A stretch of 19,107 nt of DNA. Source: JBCFBK01 sp039679975. GTDB taxonomy: Bacteria; Bacteroidota; Bacteroidia; Bacteroidales; Prolixibacteraceae. The notes under the pieces were generated by a model that was not told where the DNA came from, made no database searches, and saw only the letters and a list, made by a program, of their open reading frames with translations. Positions within the stretch are counted from its first letter, which is position 1; each line of letters starts with the position of its first letter. The stretch spans positions 1 to 19,107 of the forward strand of contig JBDKTZ010000154.1 of NCBI GenBank assembly GCA_039679975.1, written 5' to 3'. Positions 7,980-16,510 of this stretch are shown in pieces. The position numbers and the translations under genes were made by a program.

Positions 7980-9677
7980 ATGAATCAAAAGCTACTGATC
8001 AGAGATGTTACCTTGAGAGACGGGCAGCAATCCCTTTTTGCCACGCGACTGAAACAAGTACAGATTGAACGTGTTCTTCCGATCTACAAAGAAGCAGGGT
8101 TTTACGCACTCGAAGTATGGGGTGGTGCGGTTCCCGATTCCATCATGCGGTATCTGAACGAAGATCCCTGGGAAAGGCTTGAAAAAATCAAAAAAGAAAT
8201 AGGGAATATTTCGCATCTTACTGCCTTATCGCGCGGGCGTAATCTTTTTGGATACAATCCTTATCCTGAAGAAGTAATTGAAGGTTTCAACAGGAACGCG
8301 GTTCGTTCAGGCATTTCGATCATGCGGATTTTTGATGCATTAAATGATACCAACAACATCCGGTCGACTATCAACTATGTCAAAGAAAATGGTGGCCTCG
8401 CCGATTGTGTAACCTGTTATACCGTTGATCCGAAATTCAGCCGGAAAGAACGTTACCTTGCCCGATTGAAGGGGAAACCGCTGCCAAAAGCCATTTTTAC
8501 TATTGATTATTATATCAGGATGGCAAAGGATCTCGAAGGTATGGGTGCCGATATGATCACCCTGAAGGACATGGCCGGCTTGATTCCGCCCGTTAAAGCA
8601 GGACAGATCATTAAGGCGTTTAAGGAAAATATTCAGGTCCCGGTCGATTTTCATACACATTGCACTCCTGGATATGGTTTGGCATCGGCGTTGACAGCGA
8701 TATTGAACGGGGTCGATATTCTGGATACCGCCATCATGAATTTTGCGGGAGGACCAGCTGCTCCGTCATTTGAACTGGTACAGATTTTCTGTAATAAACT
8801 GGGAATTGAAACCGGCGTAAATCCGAGTGCAGTTGCCAGAATTAATAAGATCCTGAAGGAAATCCGTTTGGAAATGGCCGATATTGACAGCTACAAGATT
8901 TACCCGATCGATTTTGACCTCACACGTGATCAGTTGCCTGTCGCTGTTGATCAGCTTTTCGATCAAGCCATTGAATATGGCAGGAGTAATGACGAAGTCC
9001 GTTTATTGGATGCTTGCGGAAAGATCGAGAAGTATTTCAATTTCCCGGCCCCTGATGAAAAAGTGAAATTTGCCGAGATTCCCGGCGGAATGTATACCAA
9101 TATGCTTGCCCAACTGAAGCAACTGAAACAGGAAGAGTTGTTGCCGCGCGTGCTGGAAGTAATTCCGACGGTACGTCTGGCTGCAGGATGTCCTCCCCTG
9201 GTGACGCCCACCAGCCAAATTGTAGGAGCACAAGCGGTGAACTGCGTCATCGACGAGAAACACGGTAAGCCATTTTACAGTAATAATTCGATTCAGTTCG
9301 TCAATCTGGTAAAAGGTTCATACGGGAAAACGCCGATTCCCGTCGACCCCGAGTTCCGTCAACAAATTGCAGGCACCCGTGAAGAAATTCCGTTTAATGT
9401 TTCCAATTACCAGAAGCAGCCTAATCCGTCGTTCCCGGCTTATGGTGAAAATGTAAAGCTTGCTTCCACTGAAAAGGATGAGCTGTTGCTTGAATTATTC
9501 CCCACAGTTGCATCCAAGTTTCTGAAAGACCGGATTGACCAGGTATACGGAACCAGGATCAAAGAGGCAGAGCTTGCAAAGAAAAAAGAATTTGAAGCCG
9601 AGCAACTTAAATACCTGAATCTTTCAGAAGCTGAAAAACAGGCCCGGCTAGTGGATGGGCTTTATAATTGGGCCTAA
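7980..9677 (+). CDS. Biotin-dependent carboxyltransferase subunit (pyruvate carboxylase B / oxaloacetate decarboxylase alpha type), no biotin domain
   Basis: The 565-residue protein has the carboxyltransferase TIM barrel (about 1-300) and the conserved carboxylase domain that follows it (about 300-500). The metal and carboxyl-transfer residues are visible: D14 in RDVTLRDGQQS, carbamylated K196 in LKDMAGL, and H225 and H227 in FHTHCTPGYG. The reaction class is transfer of CO2 between biotin and a 2-oxo acid such as pyruvate/oxaloacetate. Many relatives end in a biotinyl domain with an AMKM-type lysine; this one stops after a charged helix and has none, so it needs a separate biotin carrier protein. 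No carrier, biotin carboxylase or membrane subunit lies in the window. Pyruvate carboxylase, oxaloacetate decarboxylase and transcarboxylase roles cannot be told apart here. It converges on the acyl-CoA synthetase gene. Confidence 0.9.
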   Translation: MNQKLLIRDVTLRDGQQSLFATRLKQVQIERVLPIYKEAGFYALEVWGGAVPDSIMRYLNEDPWERLEKIKKEIGNISHLTALSRGRNLFGYNPYPEEVIEGFNRNAVRSGISIMRIFDALNDTNNIRSTINYVKENGGLADCVTCYTVDPKFSRKERYLARLKGKPLPKAIFTIDYYIRMAKDLEGMGADMITLKDMAGLIPPVKAGQIIKAFKENIQVPVDFHTHCTPGYGLASALTAILNGVDILDTAIMNFAGGPAAPSFELVQIFCNKLGIETGVNPSAVARINKILKEIRLEMADIDSYKIYPIDFDLTRDQLPVAVDQLFDQAIEYGRSNDEVRLLDACGKIEKYFNFPAPDEKVKFAEIPGGMYTNMLAQLKQLKQEELLPRVLEVIPTVRLAAGCPPLVTPTSQIVGAQAVNCVIDEKHGKPFYSNNSIQFVNLVKGSYGKTPIPVDPEFRQQIAGTREEIPFNVSNYQKQPNPSFPAYGENVKLASTEKDELLLELFPTVASKFLKDRIDQVYGTRIKEAELAKKKEFEAEQLKYLNLSEAEKQARLVDGLYNWA

Positions 9678-9725
9678 GAAACTAACCTCAAAAGACGCGC
9701 AACTTCTGCCCGGAAATACGAAATC

Positions 9726-9754
9726 AAAGAGGTTCCTAACGGGCCTCTTTTTTT
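9726..9754 (+). terminator. Terminator of the carboxyltransferase, embedded in the 3' end of the converging gene
   Basis: A 10-bp stem with two G-T pairs joins 9726-9735 to 9741-9750 around a 5-nt loop, followed by T residues. The loop contains the stop codon of the minus-strand acyl-CoA synthetase gene (9736-9738), and the right arm codes for its last residues. Confidence 0.75.
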
Positions 9755-11805
9755 ATCAGTATTCTTGCGTCAACTGCAAGTATATTATCTCCTTTACCCA
9801 GCAGCGGGTTAATATCCATTTCCTTAATCTCTGTAGCAAAACGAAGCAGGCTGGACAAGCGGACGATGATATTGGCGAATACCCGTTGATTGACTCCTTC
9901 CTGACCCCGATAACCTTTAATAATCTTATATGCTTTTAAGTTTTTGATCATGGAAGCTGCTTCACAAATGGTCAACGGAGCCAGACCTGAAGTGACATCT
10001 TTCAACACTTCAACCAAAATGCCACCCATCCCGCACAGCATAACATGCCCGAAACGATCTTCATATTTAGCCCCTATAAAGAGTTCAATTCCTGAAACCA
10101 TTTCAGCCATCAGAACAGCTTTTGCTCCTGGTATTGCAGAGAGTCGTTTGAATTCCTGCAAAACGGTTTCCCGGCTCCTGACATTGAGTACAACGCCGTC
10201 CACGTCAGTTTTGTGCACAGGCCCAATCACCTTCATCACCAGCGGGAATCCAATTTCGTCAACAGCCTTCAATGCCTCCTCCCGATCGTGGGCTACCAGC
10301 TCTTTCACGCGGGGAATGCCGGCAGCATCGAACAAGCGGTGTATAATAAAAGGTGGCTGGTACCCGTCTCCCGCTTCCTCAATGATCCTTCGTATTTCGG
10401 GAATGTCGATCCCCTCCGGAAAAATATGCTCCTCATGCGGCTTCGGCATCCTGTAAACGTTACTGAGAGCCTTCCCCAGAACAACTTCATCCGGGAAATT
10501 GACATTTCCGGATGATATAAAATGTTCCACATCATCCTTTACATTTAAGATCGAAGGCAATATCGGATAAATAGGCTTTCTGCATGAATGCATCTTTTTA
10601 TTCAGCATTTCATAGACGTCACGAACAGGGAATAAGCCAGGACTTCCATAAATGACAGCCATTCCATCTATTTCATCAAAATCCCGATCACAGGCATCAA
10701 TAATTGCAGCCAGCTGGTCGGCGGTTCCCGTAGCCAGAAAGTCGATCGGGTTCTCCACCGAAGATCCCGGGGGAAGCAATTCCTTCAGCTGTTGTTTTTG
10801 AGGAGAATCTGCGATCTGCGGAATATGCAATCCGCCTGCTTCCAAGGCATCGGTAAGCATCACAGCAGGCCCCCCCGCGTGGGTGATAATGGCCAAACGA
10901 TTCCCCTTCATCTCCTTGCACATAAATATATTGCCCACTGTGGTGAGTTCCTCTCTCCCATAACACCGCACGATTCCGGCTTTACGGAACAAGGCTTCAA
11001 CGGCCAGATCCGGATTTGCCATTGCGCCGGTGTGCGAGGTGGCGGCACGCTTCCCGGCATCACCTGTTCCTGCTTTGATAGCAGCGATCCTGCAACCTTT
11101 CCTGATCAATGAACGGGCATGTATGAGAAATTTATCCGGATCGTTGATACTTTCAATATACAGTAATTTTACCAGCGGACTGGCTTCCGGATCGAATTCT
11201 TCGTCCATAAATTCCAGAACCTCCTCTACTCCAATCTGGGCAGAATTTCCTACAGAAAAAACACTGGCAAACTTCAGACCCTTTGAAATACCCGATTCCA
11301 TAATAAACACGGCTGTCGCTCCGGAACTGGATATAAAGTCGCATCCTTTTTTGTCAAGCCGGGGAACAGGAGTTGTAAATACACTGGCATGTACCGGCGT
11401 GATCACACCAATACAATTCGGTCCGATAAGACTTGCATGGTGCCGGTCCGCAATTGCAGCGATCCGCTCTTCCGTTAAACGCCCTTCAGGTCCCAGTTCG
11501 CTAAAGCCGGCTGAAATAATAATGAACCCTTTTGTCCCTTTTTGAGTCGCCAGTGTTTCGACTGTTTCCTCACAAAACCGGGCAGGAACAGCCACTACGG
11601 CAAGATCAACATTGGGCAGATCGCTTATCTTTTTGAAGCACGGTATACCCTGAACCGTTTCTTCATTTTTGTTGACTACCATCAAATCGCCGGAAAAATG
11701 ATTGTCTATTAGATTCTTAAGCAATTTACCACCTGGTTTCGAAATATTATTGGAAGCCCCGACAACAACGATGCTTCGGGGACTAATCAGTTCTTTCGTC
11801 AACAT
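9736..11805 (-). CDS. ADP-forming acyl-CoA synthetase (acetyl-CoA synthetase type), alpha and beta parts fused
   Basis: The enzyme converts acyl-CoA, ADP and phosphate to the acid, CoA and ATP, which makes ATP directly in fermentation. The order is CoA-binding Rossmann domain (GAS at 16-18), two succinyl-CoA-ligase-like domains with the phospho-histidine H258 in ATSHTGAMA, then a C-terminal ATP-grasp domain (about 475-689) with K525, the second conserved histidine H531 in HKTDVDGV, and the CGMGG loop near 591-595. The 689-residue length fits the single-chain form; archaeal enzymes split it in two subunits. Substrate (acetate, propionate or branched acids) cannot be read. The protein acetyltransferase Pat/PatZ shares this core but carries a GNAT domain that is absent here. 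It diverges from a universal-stress-like gene across 86 nt. Confidence 0.92.
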   Translation of the reverse strand: MLTKELISPRSIVVVGASNNISKPGGKLLKNLIDNHFSGDLMVVNKNEETVQGIPCFKKISDLPNVDLAVVAVPARFCEETVETLATQKGTKGFIIISAGFSELGPEGRLTEERIAAIADRHHASLIGPNCIGVITPVHASVFTTPVPRLDKKGCDFISSSGATAVFIMESGISKGLKFASVFSVGNSAQIGVEEVLEFMDEEFDPEASPLVKLLYIESINDPDKFLIHARSLIRKGCRIAAIKAGTGDAGKRAATSHTGAMANPDLAVEALFRKAGIVRCYGREELTTVGNIFMCKEMKGNRLAIITHAGGPAVMLTDALEAGGLHIPQIADSPQKQQLKELLPPGSSVENPIDFLATGTADQLAAIIDACDRDFDEIDGMAVIYGSPGLFPVRDVYEMLNKKMHSCRKPIYPILPSILNVKDDVEHFISSGNVNFPDEVVLGKALSNVYRMPKPHEEHIFPEGIDIPEIRRIIEEAGDGYQPPFIIHRLFDAAGIPRVKELVAHDREEALKAVDEIGFPLVMKVIGPVHKTDVDGVVLNVRSRETVLQEFKRLSAIPGAKAVLMAEMVSGIELFIGAKYEDRFGHVMLCGMGGILVEVLKDVTSGLAPLTICEAASMIKNLKAYKIIKGYRGQEGVNQRVFANIIVRLSSLLRFATEIKEMDINPLLGKGDNILAVDARILIKKEAR

Positions 11806-11874
11806 ATACCGTTTCTATTTTAAATTAAATATAAGTAAATTGGTAGTATTCATTCCCGAAATAAAAAAAATAAA

Positions 11875-11882
11875 TAGTTTTG
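11875..11882 (+). promoter_or_regulatory. Possible -7 promoter box of the stress-protein gene
   Basis: TAGTTTTG matches TAnnTTTG perfectly in the AT-rich divergent region 11806-11891. The best -33 partner, ATTC at 11852-11855 with 19-nt spacing, is poor. Transcription would start only a few bases before the ATG at 11892, an almost leaderless message, so confidence is limited. Confidence 0.4.
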
Positions 11883-11891
11883 ATACTAACT

Positions 11892-12701
11892 ATGACAAAT
11901 CTGTCGGAACAAAAAATTATCGTCTGCTGTGATTTTACGAAGTCAATAGATGAAGCGGTGATTCATGGAGCCCGGATTGCCGGAATTTTCGGGAAGGAGT
12001 TATGCCTTTTTTACCCGGTCATATCGGGAGAAAAGAAGGAAAAACAAGACGTTCAAATGAAATTAGGAAAGATGATCAGGAATTTGAAAGCCAGGGGGAG
12101 CGACCTTTCCATTTCAAGCTTGACGCTCGAGGGAGACCTTGCCGATTCTGTTGAACATCTGGCAGAAGATTATGACGGGATCGTGATTGTCACGACGACC
12201 CGCGGTATTCAGGAAAAACTCATGGCCCTCCGGCAAAGTTCAGTTCCGTTTTTGTTTGTTCAGGGTGCGCCTGCAAAATACCTTCAGTATAACCGGGTTA
12301 TGCTTCCGGTCGGTGACTCGAAAGCCGCCAAAAATGCCGCACTTTGGGCTACTTATTTTGGCCGTTTTAACCAGGCCGATATTGAAATTTTGGTGGCCGG
12401 AGAGAAAAATGAAGAACAGCAAAAGCGGATAAAAACAAATTCAAAGGCAATAAGGGAGTTATTTTCAACTCTGAACCTTCATATCCGCTCAAAACACACG
12501 GAAATGAACAACGACCTGTGTAGCGAAGCCATGATAACCAGCCTTAAAGAACAAATCAACCTGCTCATTATCCCCGGCGGAGAGATCAGACAAACAGATG
12601 ATCTGTTCGCTTTTCCCGAAATAAAAATCATCAAGGCAGCCGGAGAACTGCCCGTGTTGTGCGTTAATCCAAACCGGGATATGTATATTTTATGCGATTA
12701 A
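11892..12701 (+). CDS. Tandem universal stress protein (UspA-like), degenerate ATP loops
   Basis: The 269-residue protein shows two alpha/beta halves of the Usp fold. The first begins at KIIVCCDFTKSIDEAVIHG and ends near VPFLFVQG; the second begins at RVMLPVGDSKAAKNAALWA and ends at LPVLCVNP. Each half has the buried beta strands typical of the family (DGIVIVTTT, INLLIIPGG). The G-2X-G-9X-G-S/T nucleotide loop is not recognisable in either half, so ATP binding is doubtful. The ATG at 11892 is chosen over a TTG at 11880. The protein has no signal peptide and is probably cytosolic. An exported beta-rich protein gene follows after 67 nt, with its own possible promoter, so cotranscription is uncertain. 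Confidence 0.75.
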   Translation: MTNLSEQKIIVCCDFTKSIDEAVIHGARIAGIFGKELCLFYPVISGEKKEKQDVQMKLGKMIRNLKARGSDLSISSLTLEGDLADSVEHLAEDYDGIVIVTTTRGIQEKLMALRQSSVPFLFVQGAPAKYLQYNRVMLPVGDSKAAKNAALWATYFGRFNQADIEILVAGEKNEEQQKRIKTNSKAIRELFSTLNLHIRSKHTEMNNDLCSEAMITSLKEQINLLIIPGGEIRQTDDLFAFPEIKIIKAAGELPVLCVNPNRDMYILCD

Positions 12702-12712
12702 ATCCGGGATTA

Positions 12713-12744
12713 ATTGTATAAAATGAGGTTTTCTTTTTCCTTTG
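12713..12744 (+). promoter_or_regulatory. Possible promoter of the exported beta-rich protein gene
   Basis: TTCCTTTG at 12737-12744 is one base off TAnnTTTG, and ATTG at 12713-12716, 20 nt upstream, is one base off TTTG. The predicted leader is about 20 nt. Confidence 0.35.
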
Positions 12745-12768
12745 TATCAAGCTAAATAATTTAAGATC

Positions 12769-13755
12769 ATGCGCTCAATCTTATTTTTACTGTTGTTTTT
12801 CATTTTGGCTGAAGGGATCGCTCAAAAACTTGAATACAAGGTGCGGTTCCACGGTATTGGCGACAACCGGGAATTTGCCAGTAATAAGGCTTACTCGCAA
12901 ACTATTCTTGGCGAACGCGCCGGATTTGAGATCGGAACCACGCTTGAAAAAAATCACCGCTTTCGGATCGGCTTGAGTCATTTATTTGAATTTGGGAGCG
13001 AAATGGATGAGCAGAAACCCAAATTAACCGCATATTACCAATATGAGGACAAGCAGAAGACCTTTTATTTCGGCGCCTTTCCCAGAATGGATCTGATCAG
13101 TTTTCCCTTGGTGCTGTTAACCGATACGTTTCTGTATTACCGTCCCAACATTGAAGGATTATATGGCAGATACAACTGGTCATGGGGACATCAAAGCGGC
13201 TTTGTAGACTGGACCGGCCGGCAAACAGAAACCCGCCGTGAGGCATTCATGGCCGGTTTTTCAGGTGAGATGCGTTGCCATAGCTTCTTCTTTCAAAATT
13301 ACCTGACACTGTATCATTATGCAGAAATGACACTGGATGTCGAAAATATTCACATCAAAGACAACATGGGAATGGTACTGTACGTGGGTTCAGATCTGGA
13401 AAAGCTCGTGCCGCTCGACAAATCTTATATCAAGATGGGCATGATCGGGTCGTCTATTCGTGAACGGAGTGTGACTGACGGATTCACCAATGCAGCGAGT
13501 TTCACCGGAGAGTTATACGGTGAAAAGAACAGTTTTGCGCTCCACGCCATCCTGCATGAAGGGAAAGGTCATCACTTGATGAACGGTGACCGGTTTTACG
13601 ACGCAGACAGTTATTTACGTACCGATCTCATCTGGAAATTCATCAACAAAGAACACATTCAGGGACGGTTTAACCTGTCGTTCCACCTGATCGAGGGCAA
13701 TGATCTGGACCAATCCCAGCAATTATCACTGGTTTATACCTTTGGAAACGATTAA
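12769..13755 (+). CDS. Exported beta-rich protein of unknown function, probable outer-membrane barrel
   Basis: I do not recognise a named family. The 328-residue protein starts with a clear Sec signal peptide (MRSILFLLLFFILAEGIA, cleavage near residue 18-19). The rest is a series of short alternating amphipathic strands rich in Tyr, Phe and Trp, for example KLTAYYQYEDKQKTFYFGAF and YGRYNWSWGHQSGFVDW. The chain ends in an aromatic-containing strand, LSLVYTFGND. There is no lipobox, transmembrane helix or obvious catalytic motif. This pattern suggests a small outer-membrane beta-barrel, roughly 12-16 strands by eye, which is inference. It follows the universal-stress-like gene by 67 nt and ends 11 nt from the converging S46 peptidase gene, with no terminator visible between them. 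Confidence 0.75.
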   Translation: MRSILFLLLFFILAEGIAQKLEYKVRFHGIGDNREFASNKAYSQTILGERAGFEIGTTLEKNHRFRIGLSHLFEFGSEMDEQKPKLTAYYQYEDKQKTFYFGAFPRMDLISFPLVLLTDTFLYYRPNIEGLYGRYNWSWGHQSGFVDWTGRQTETRREAFMAGFSGEMRCHSFFFQNYLTLYHYAEMTLDVENIHIKDNMGMVLYVGSDLEKLVPLDKSYIKMGMIGSSIRERSVTDGFTNAASFTGELYGEKNSFALHAILHEGKGHHLMNGDRFYDADSYLRTDLIWKFINKEHIQGRFNLSFHLIEGNDLDQSQQLSLVYTFGND

Positions 13756-13766
13756 AGCAAGACGGT

Positions 13767-15917
13767 TCATTCTTTTACCAGATTCATTTCATCCAGTAAA
13801 TAGCCTGCTCCGGCAAATTTATCAATGATGAAAAGGACATATCGGATATCGACCATAATGTTCCTGCATTGATCGGGATCAAATAAGATGTCGCTCATGG
13901 TGCCCTCCCAGCAACGATCAAAGTTGATCCCAATGAGCTGGCCGTTCTCATTCACGGCCGGACTTCCCGAGTTCCCTCCGGTGGTATGGGTCGAAGCCGT
14001 AAACGCCACAGGCATATCTCCGCTGCGATCCGAATAGTTCCCGAAATCTTTACTTTTATACAGATCGTATAACCGCTTAGGCACATTATACTCAGCTCGA
14101 TCAGGATCATCTTTTTCCATGATCCCTTTTAGGGTGGTATAATGCTTGTAGGTTACTGCATCATTCGGTTTATATCCTTCCACTTTTCCATACGTGACAC
14201 GCAGGGTCAGATTGGCGTCAGGATAAAGAGAACGGGAATGTTGCATTTCCATAATTCCGGCCATATAACGCTTTTGCACTGCAGCAATTTCACTTTGGAT
14301 CCCCTGGTAAACCATTTTGATATTCTGTTGATAATGACGTGCAAGTTGAGCATAAAGATCGAGTACCGGATCCTTTTGAAGTTTTCCCGCAATTTTTTCA
14401 TTCAGGTTTCCGGCAATTTTCAAAAGTTCTTCCTTGTCGGTTAAAACCGATTTTCGGTACACATCCTTCAGCAGTTCTTCATCGTCGTGTGAGTCCATTA
14501 ACGCAATAAATGACGAGGGTAAAAATGACGGATCCAGGTCTGTTCTTAGTATCCTTGTTAAACGCACAAAAACCTCTTCGTCAGTGGCCTGGTCATAGTT
14601 TTTAAAATGATTAATGATCTTTCCTTTTAAATATTCCCTTAATTTGGCGACTTTTTCATCGCTGATCTCCGACCATCCTTCATCCGTCAGGGAAAAGGAA
14701 GCTGCCAGTGACAAGATATCCGTACCGCGCATGAGGATTTCAGTATAATAATTGTATGCACGATCGTAAGGTACCAAATCGATGTACAGCTTTTCGAATC
14801 GCTGAAAAATATCGCCGTACTTTTCCTTCAATGTATCGTTTTTACTATACCATTGTTCAAATTGGTTTTCAAAATCCTGCTTCACGGCAATGGCATTCAA
14901 TCTTTTCAGCCCCCTTACTTCTCCTTGCCACTTCTTCCATGAATTACTCGTACCGGCGTATTTAGATGCATATTGGATCCGGACAAAGGGATCCTTTTTC
15001 ATGTGCGTATCGAGTACCTCAAGCTTCTTTTCGCGGATCCTGATCCTGTCCGGATCGCTTTGATTCATGATCAGATCGACCGCATGAGATGGCAGATACT
15101 GATCGGTGCTTCCGGGAAAACCAAACACCATTACGAAATCCTGCGGCTGAATACCCGCCAGGGAAACAGGGAAAAATGATTTTGGATGAAAAGGAACATT
15201 CTCAACAGAGTAATCTGCAGGTTCGTTGTTCTTATCGGCGTAAACCCGGAAAACAGAAAAATCGCCGGTATGACGCGGCCACATCCAGTTATCGGTATCG
15301 CCGCCAAATTTACCGATCGAAGAAGGAGGAGCGCCAACCAACCGTACGTCTTTATAAACCTGATAAACGTATACAAAATATTGATTTCCATGGAAAAGAG
15401 GCTTTACCACAGCCTCGTACTTTTTATTTTCACCTGCGACTGATTCTATGTCTCTGATATTTCCTGCCAATTTTAGCTCCAGTTCACTCCCTTTCAGACT
15501 GTCAGTTCCTTCTAAAACAGAGCTGGTCACATCGTCGAGTCTTACAAGGAAGCGCACCGCCAGGCCGGGGTTGCTTAATTCCTCTTCGCGTGACCTTGCC
15601 CAAAATCCATCTGTCAGATAATCATGTTCAAGCGAGCTGTGTGACTGAATGGCGCCATAACCGCAATGGTGATTGGTGAACAACAAACCATCGGACGAAA
15701 CCATTTCTCCTGTACAACCTGAGCCAAATAAAACAACAGCATCTTTCATACTGTTTTTATTGACGTTGTAAACGTCTTCTGCTGTCAGGCGAAATCCCAT
15801 CTGCTGCATCTCTTCAATGTTATACTTATTCAGCAAGGTGGGGATCCACATCCCTTCCCGTGCAAATGAAAAGGTTACAAAGAACAGCAGGGCGATACAG
15901 GCCGGTAATTTTTTCAT
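13767..15917 (-). CDS. S46 family dipeptidyl peptidase, DPP11-like (Asp/Glu-specific)
   Basis: This is a periplasmic serine exopeptidase of 716 residues with a Sec signal peptide (cleavage after A19, mature start REGMW as in the family). The predicted triad is H84 in TNHHCGYG, D219 in RHTGDF and S650 in GGNSGSP. The residue 18 positions after the serine decides P1 preference: Arg in DPP11 (acidic residues), Gly in DPP7 (hydrophobic). Here it is R668 in NFDRCWEG, so cleavage after Asp or Glu at position 2 is predicted. The gene begins 11 nt after the Maf stop codon and is the last of a four-gene minus-strand run; its link to those genes may be only transcriptional. In peptide-fermenting Bacteroidota such enzymes feed dipeptides to uptake systems. 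Confidence 0.93.
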   Translation of the reverse strand: MKKLPACIALLFFVTFSFAREGMWIPTLLNKYNIEEMQQMGFRLTAEDVYNVNKNSMKDAVVLFGSGCTGEMVSSDGLLFTNHHCGYGAIQSHSSLEHDYLTDGFWARSREEELSNPGLAVRFLVRLDDVTSSVLEGTDSLKGSELELKLAGNIRDIESVAGENKKYEAVVKPLFHGNQYFVYVYQVYKDVRLVGAPPSSIGKFGGDTDNWMWPRHTGDFSVFRVYADKNNEPADYSVENVPFHPKSFFPVSLAGIQPQDFVMVFGFPGSTDQYLPSHAVDLIMNQSDPDRIRIREKKLEVLDTHMKKDPFVRIQYASKYAGTSNSWKKWQGEVRGLKRLNAIAVKQDFENQFEQWYSKNDTLKEKYGDIFQRFEKLYIDLVPYDRAYNYYTEILMRGTDILSLAASFSLTDEGWSEISDEKVAKLREYLKGKIINHFKNYDQATDEEVFVRLTRILRTDLDPSFLPSSFIALMDSHDDEELLKDVYRKSVLTDKEELLKIAGNLNEKIAGKLQKDPVLDLYAQLARHYQQNIKMVYQGIQSEIAAVQKRYMAGIMEMQHSRSLYPDANLTLRVTYGKVEGYKPNDAVTYKHYTTLKGIMEKDDPDRAEYNVPKRLYDLYKSKDFGNYSDRSGDMPVAFTASTHTTGGNSGSPAVNENGQLIGINFDRCWEGTMSDILFDPDQCRNIMVDIRYVLFIIDKFAGAGYLLDEMNLVKE

Positions 15918-15928
15918 TATAATAAAAC

Positions 15929-16510
15929 CTAAAATTCTTTCAGATGTTGATAGAGCTTATGAATGGGTAAGCCCATTACATTATAAAATGACCCGTCAAT
16001 CCTGTTAATCCCGACATACCCGATCCATTCCTGAATGCCATATGCCCCTGCCTTATCGTAGGGACTATAGTGATCTACATAATAGATGATCTCTTCATCA
16101 GTTAGTTCGTCAAAACAGACTTCCGTTACAGCATGAAAGGAAACTTTTTTACTTACTGACATCAGATGCATACCTGTGATCACCTGATGCTGAGCCCCGG
16201 AGAGGCTTTTCAGCATAGCAATTGCCTCGTTCCTCGTCTTAGGTTTATTCATCACCTGGTCATCTTTCCACACGATAGTATCGGCGGTGATTAAAAGTTC
16301 ATTTTCCTTCATTTCGTTCTTCAGGGCATCCGCCTTTAATTCCGCCAGATAAACGGGAATGGCGGTCATGCCCAGTTCTTCCGGATAAAACTCCTCCATG
16401 AAGGAAGGGCGGACTTCAAACTCCAGTCCCAGTTCCCTTAACAATTGTTGGCGTCGCGGCGATTCTGATGCCAGCACGAGTTTATAGTTTTCCAGATTTT
16501 TCAGTCTCAT
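15929..16510 (-). CDS. maf: Maf family nucleoside triphosphate pyrophosphatase (dTTP/UTP type)
   Basis: The 193-residue cytosolic protein hydrolyses non-canonical or excess nucleotides to monophosphate and pyrophosphate. The family signature SESPRR is at 15-20, the catalytic D77 lies in ITADTIVW, and KPKTRNEAIAML and LSGAQHQVITG follow. The ADT form of the catalytic motif fits the YhdE (dTTP/UTP) branch rather than the YceF (m7GTP) branch. The length is typical. Its ATG shares one base with the stop codon of the upstream KdsC-like gene (TAATG), so the two are translationally coupled. Confidence 0.95.
   Translation of the reverse strand: MRLKNLENYKLVLASESPRRQQLLRELGLEFEVRPSFMEEFYPEELGMTAIPVYLAELKADALKNEMKENELLITADTIVWKDDQVMNKPKTRNEAIAMLKSLSGAQHQVITGMHLMSVSKKVSFHAVTEVCFDELTDEEIIYYVDHYSPYDKAGAYGIQEWIGYVGINRIDGSFYNVMGLPIHKLYQHLKEF

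Noticed and set aside
9944..10456. 170-codon open frame opposite the acyl-CoA synthetase
   Set aside because: The opposite strand encodes a well-conserved ATP-grasp domain; this frame has no recognisable domain.
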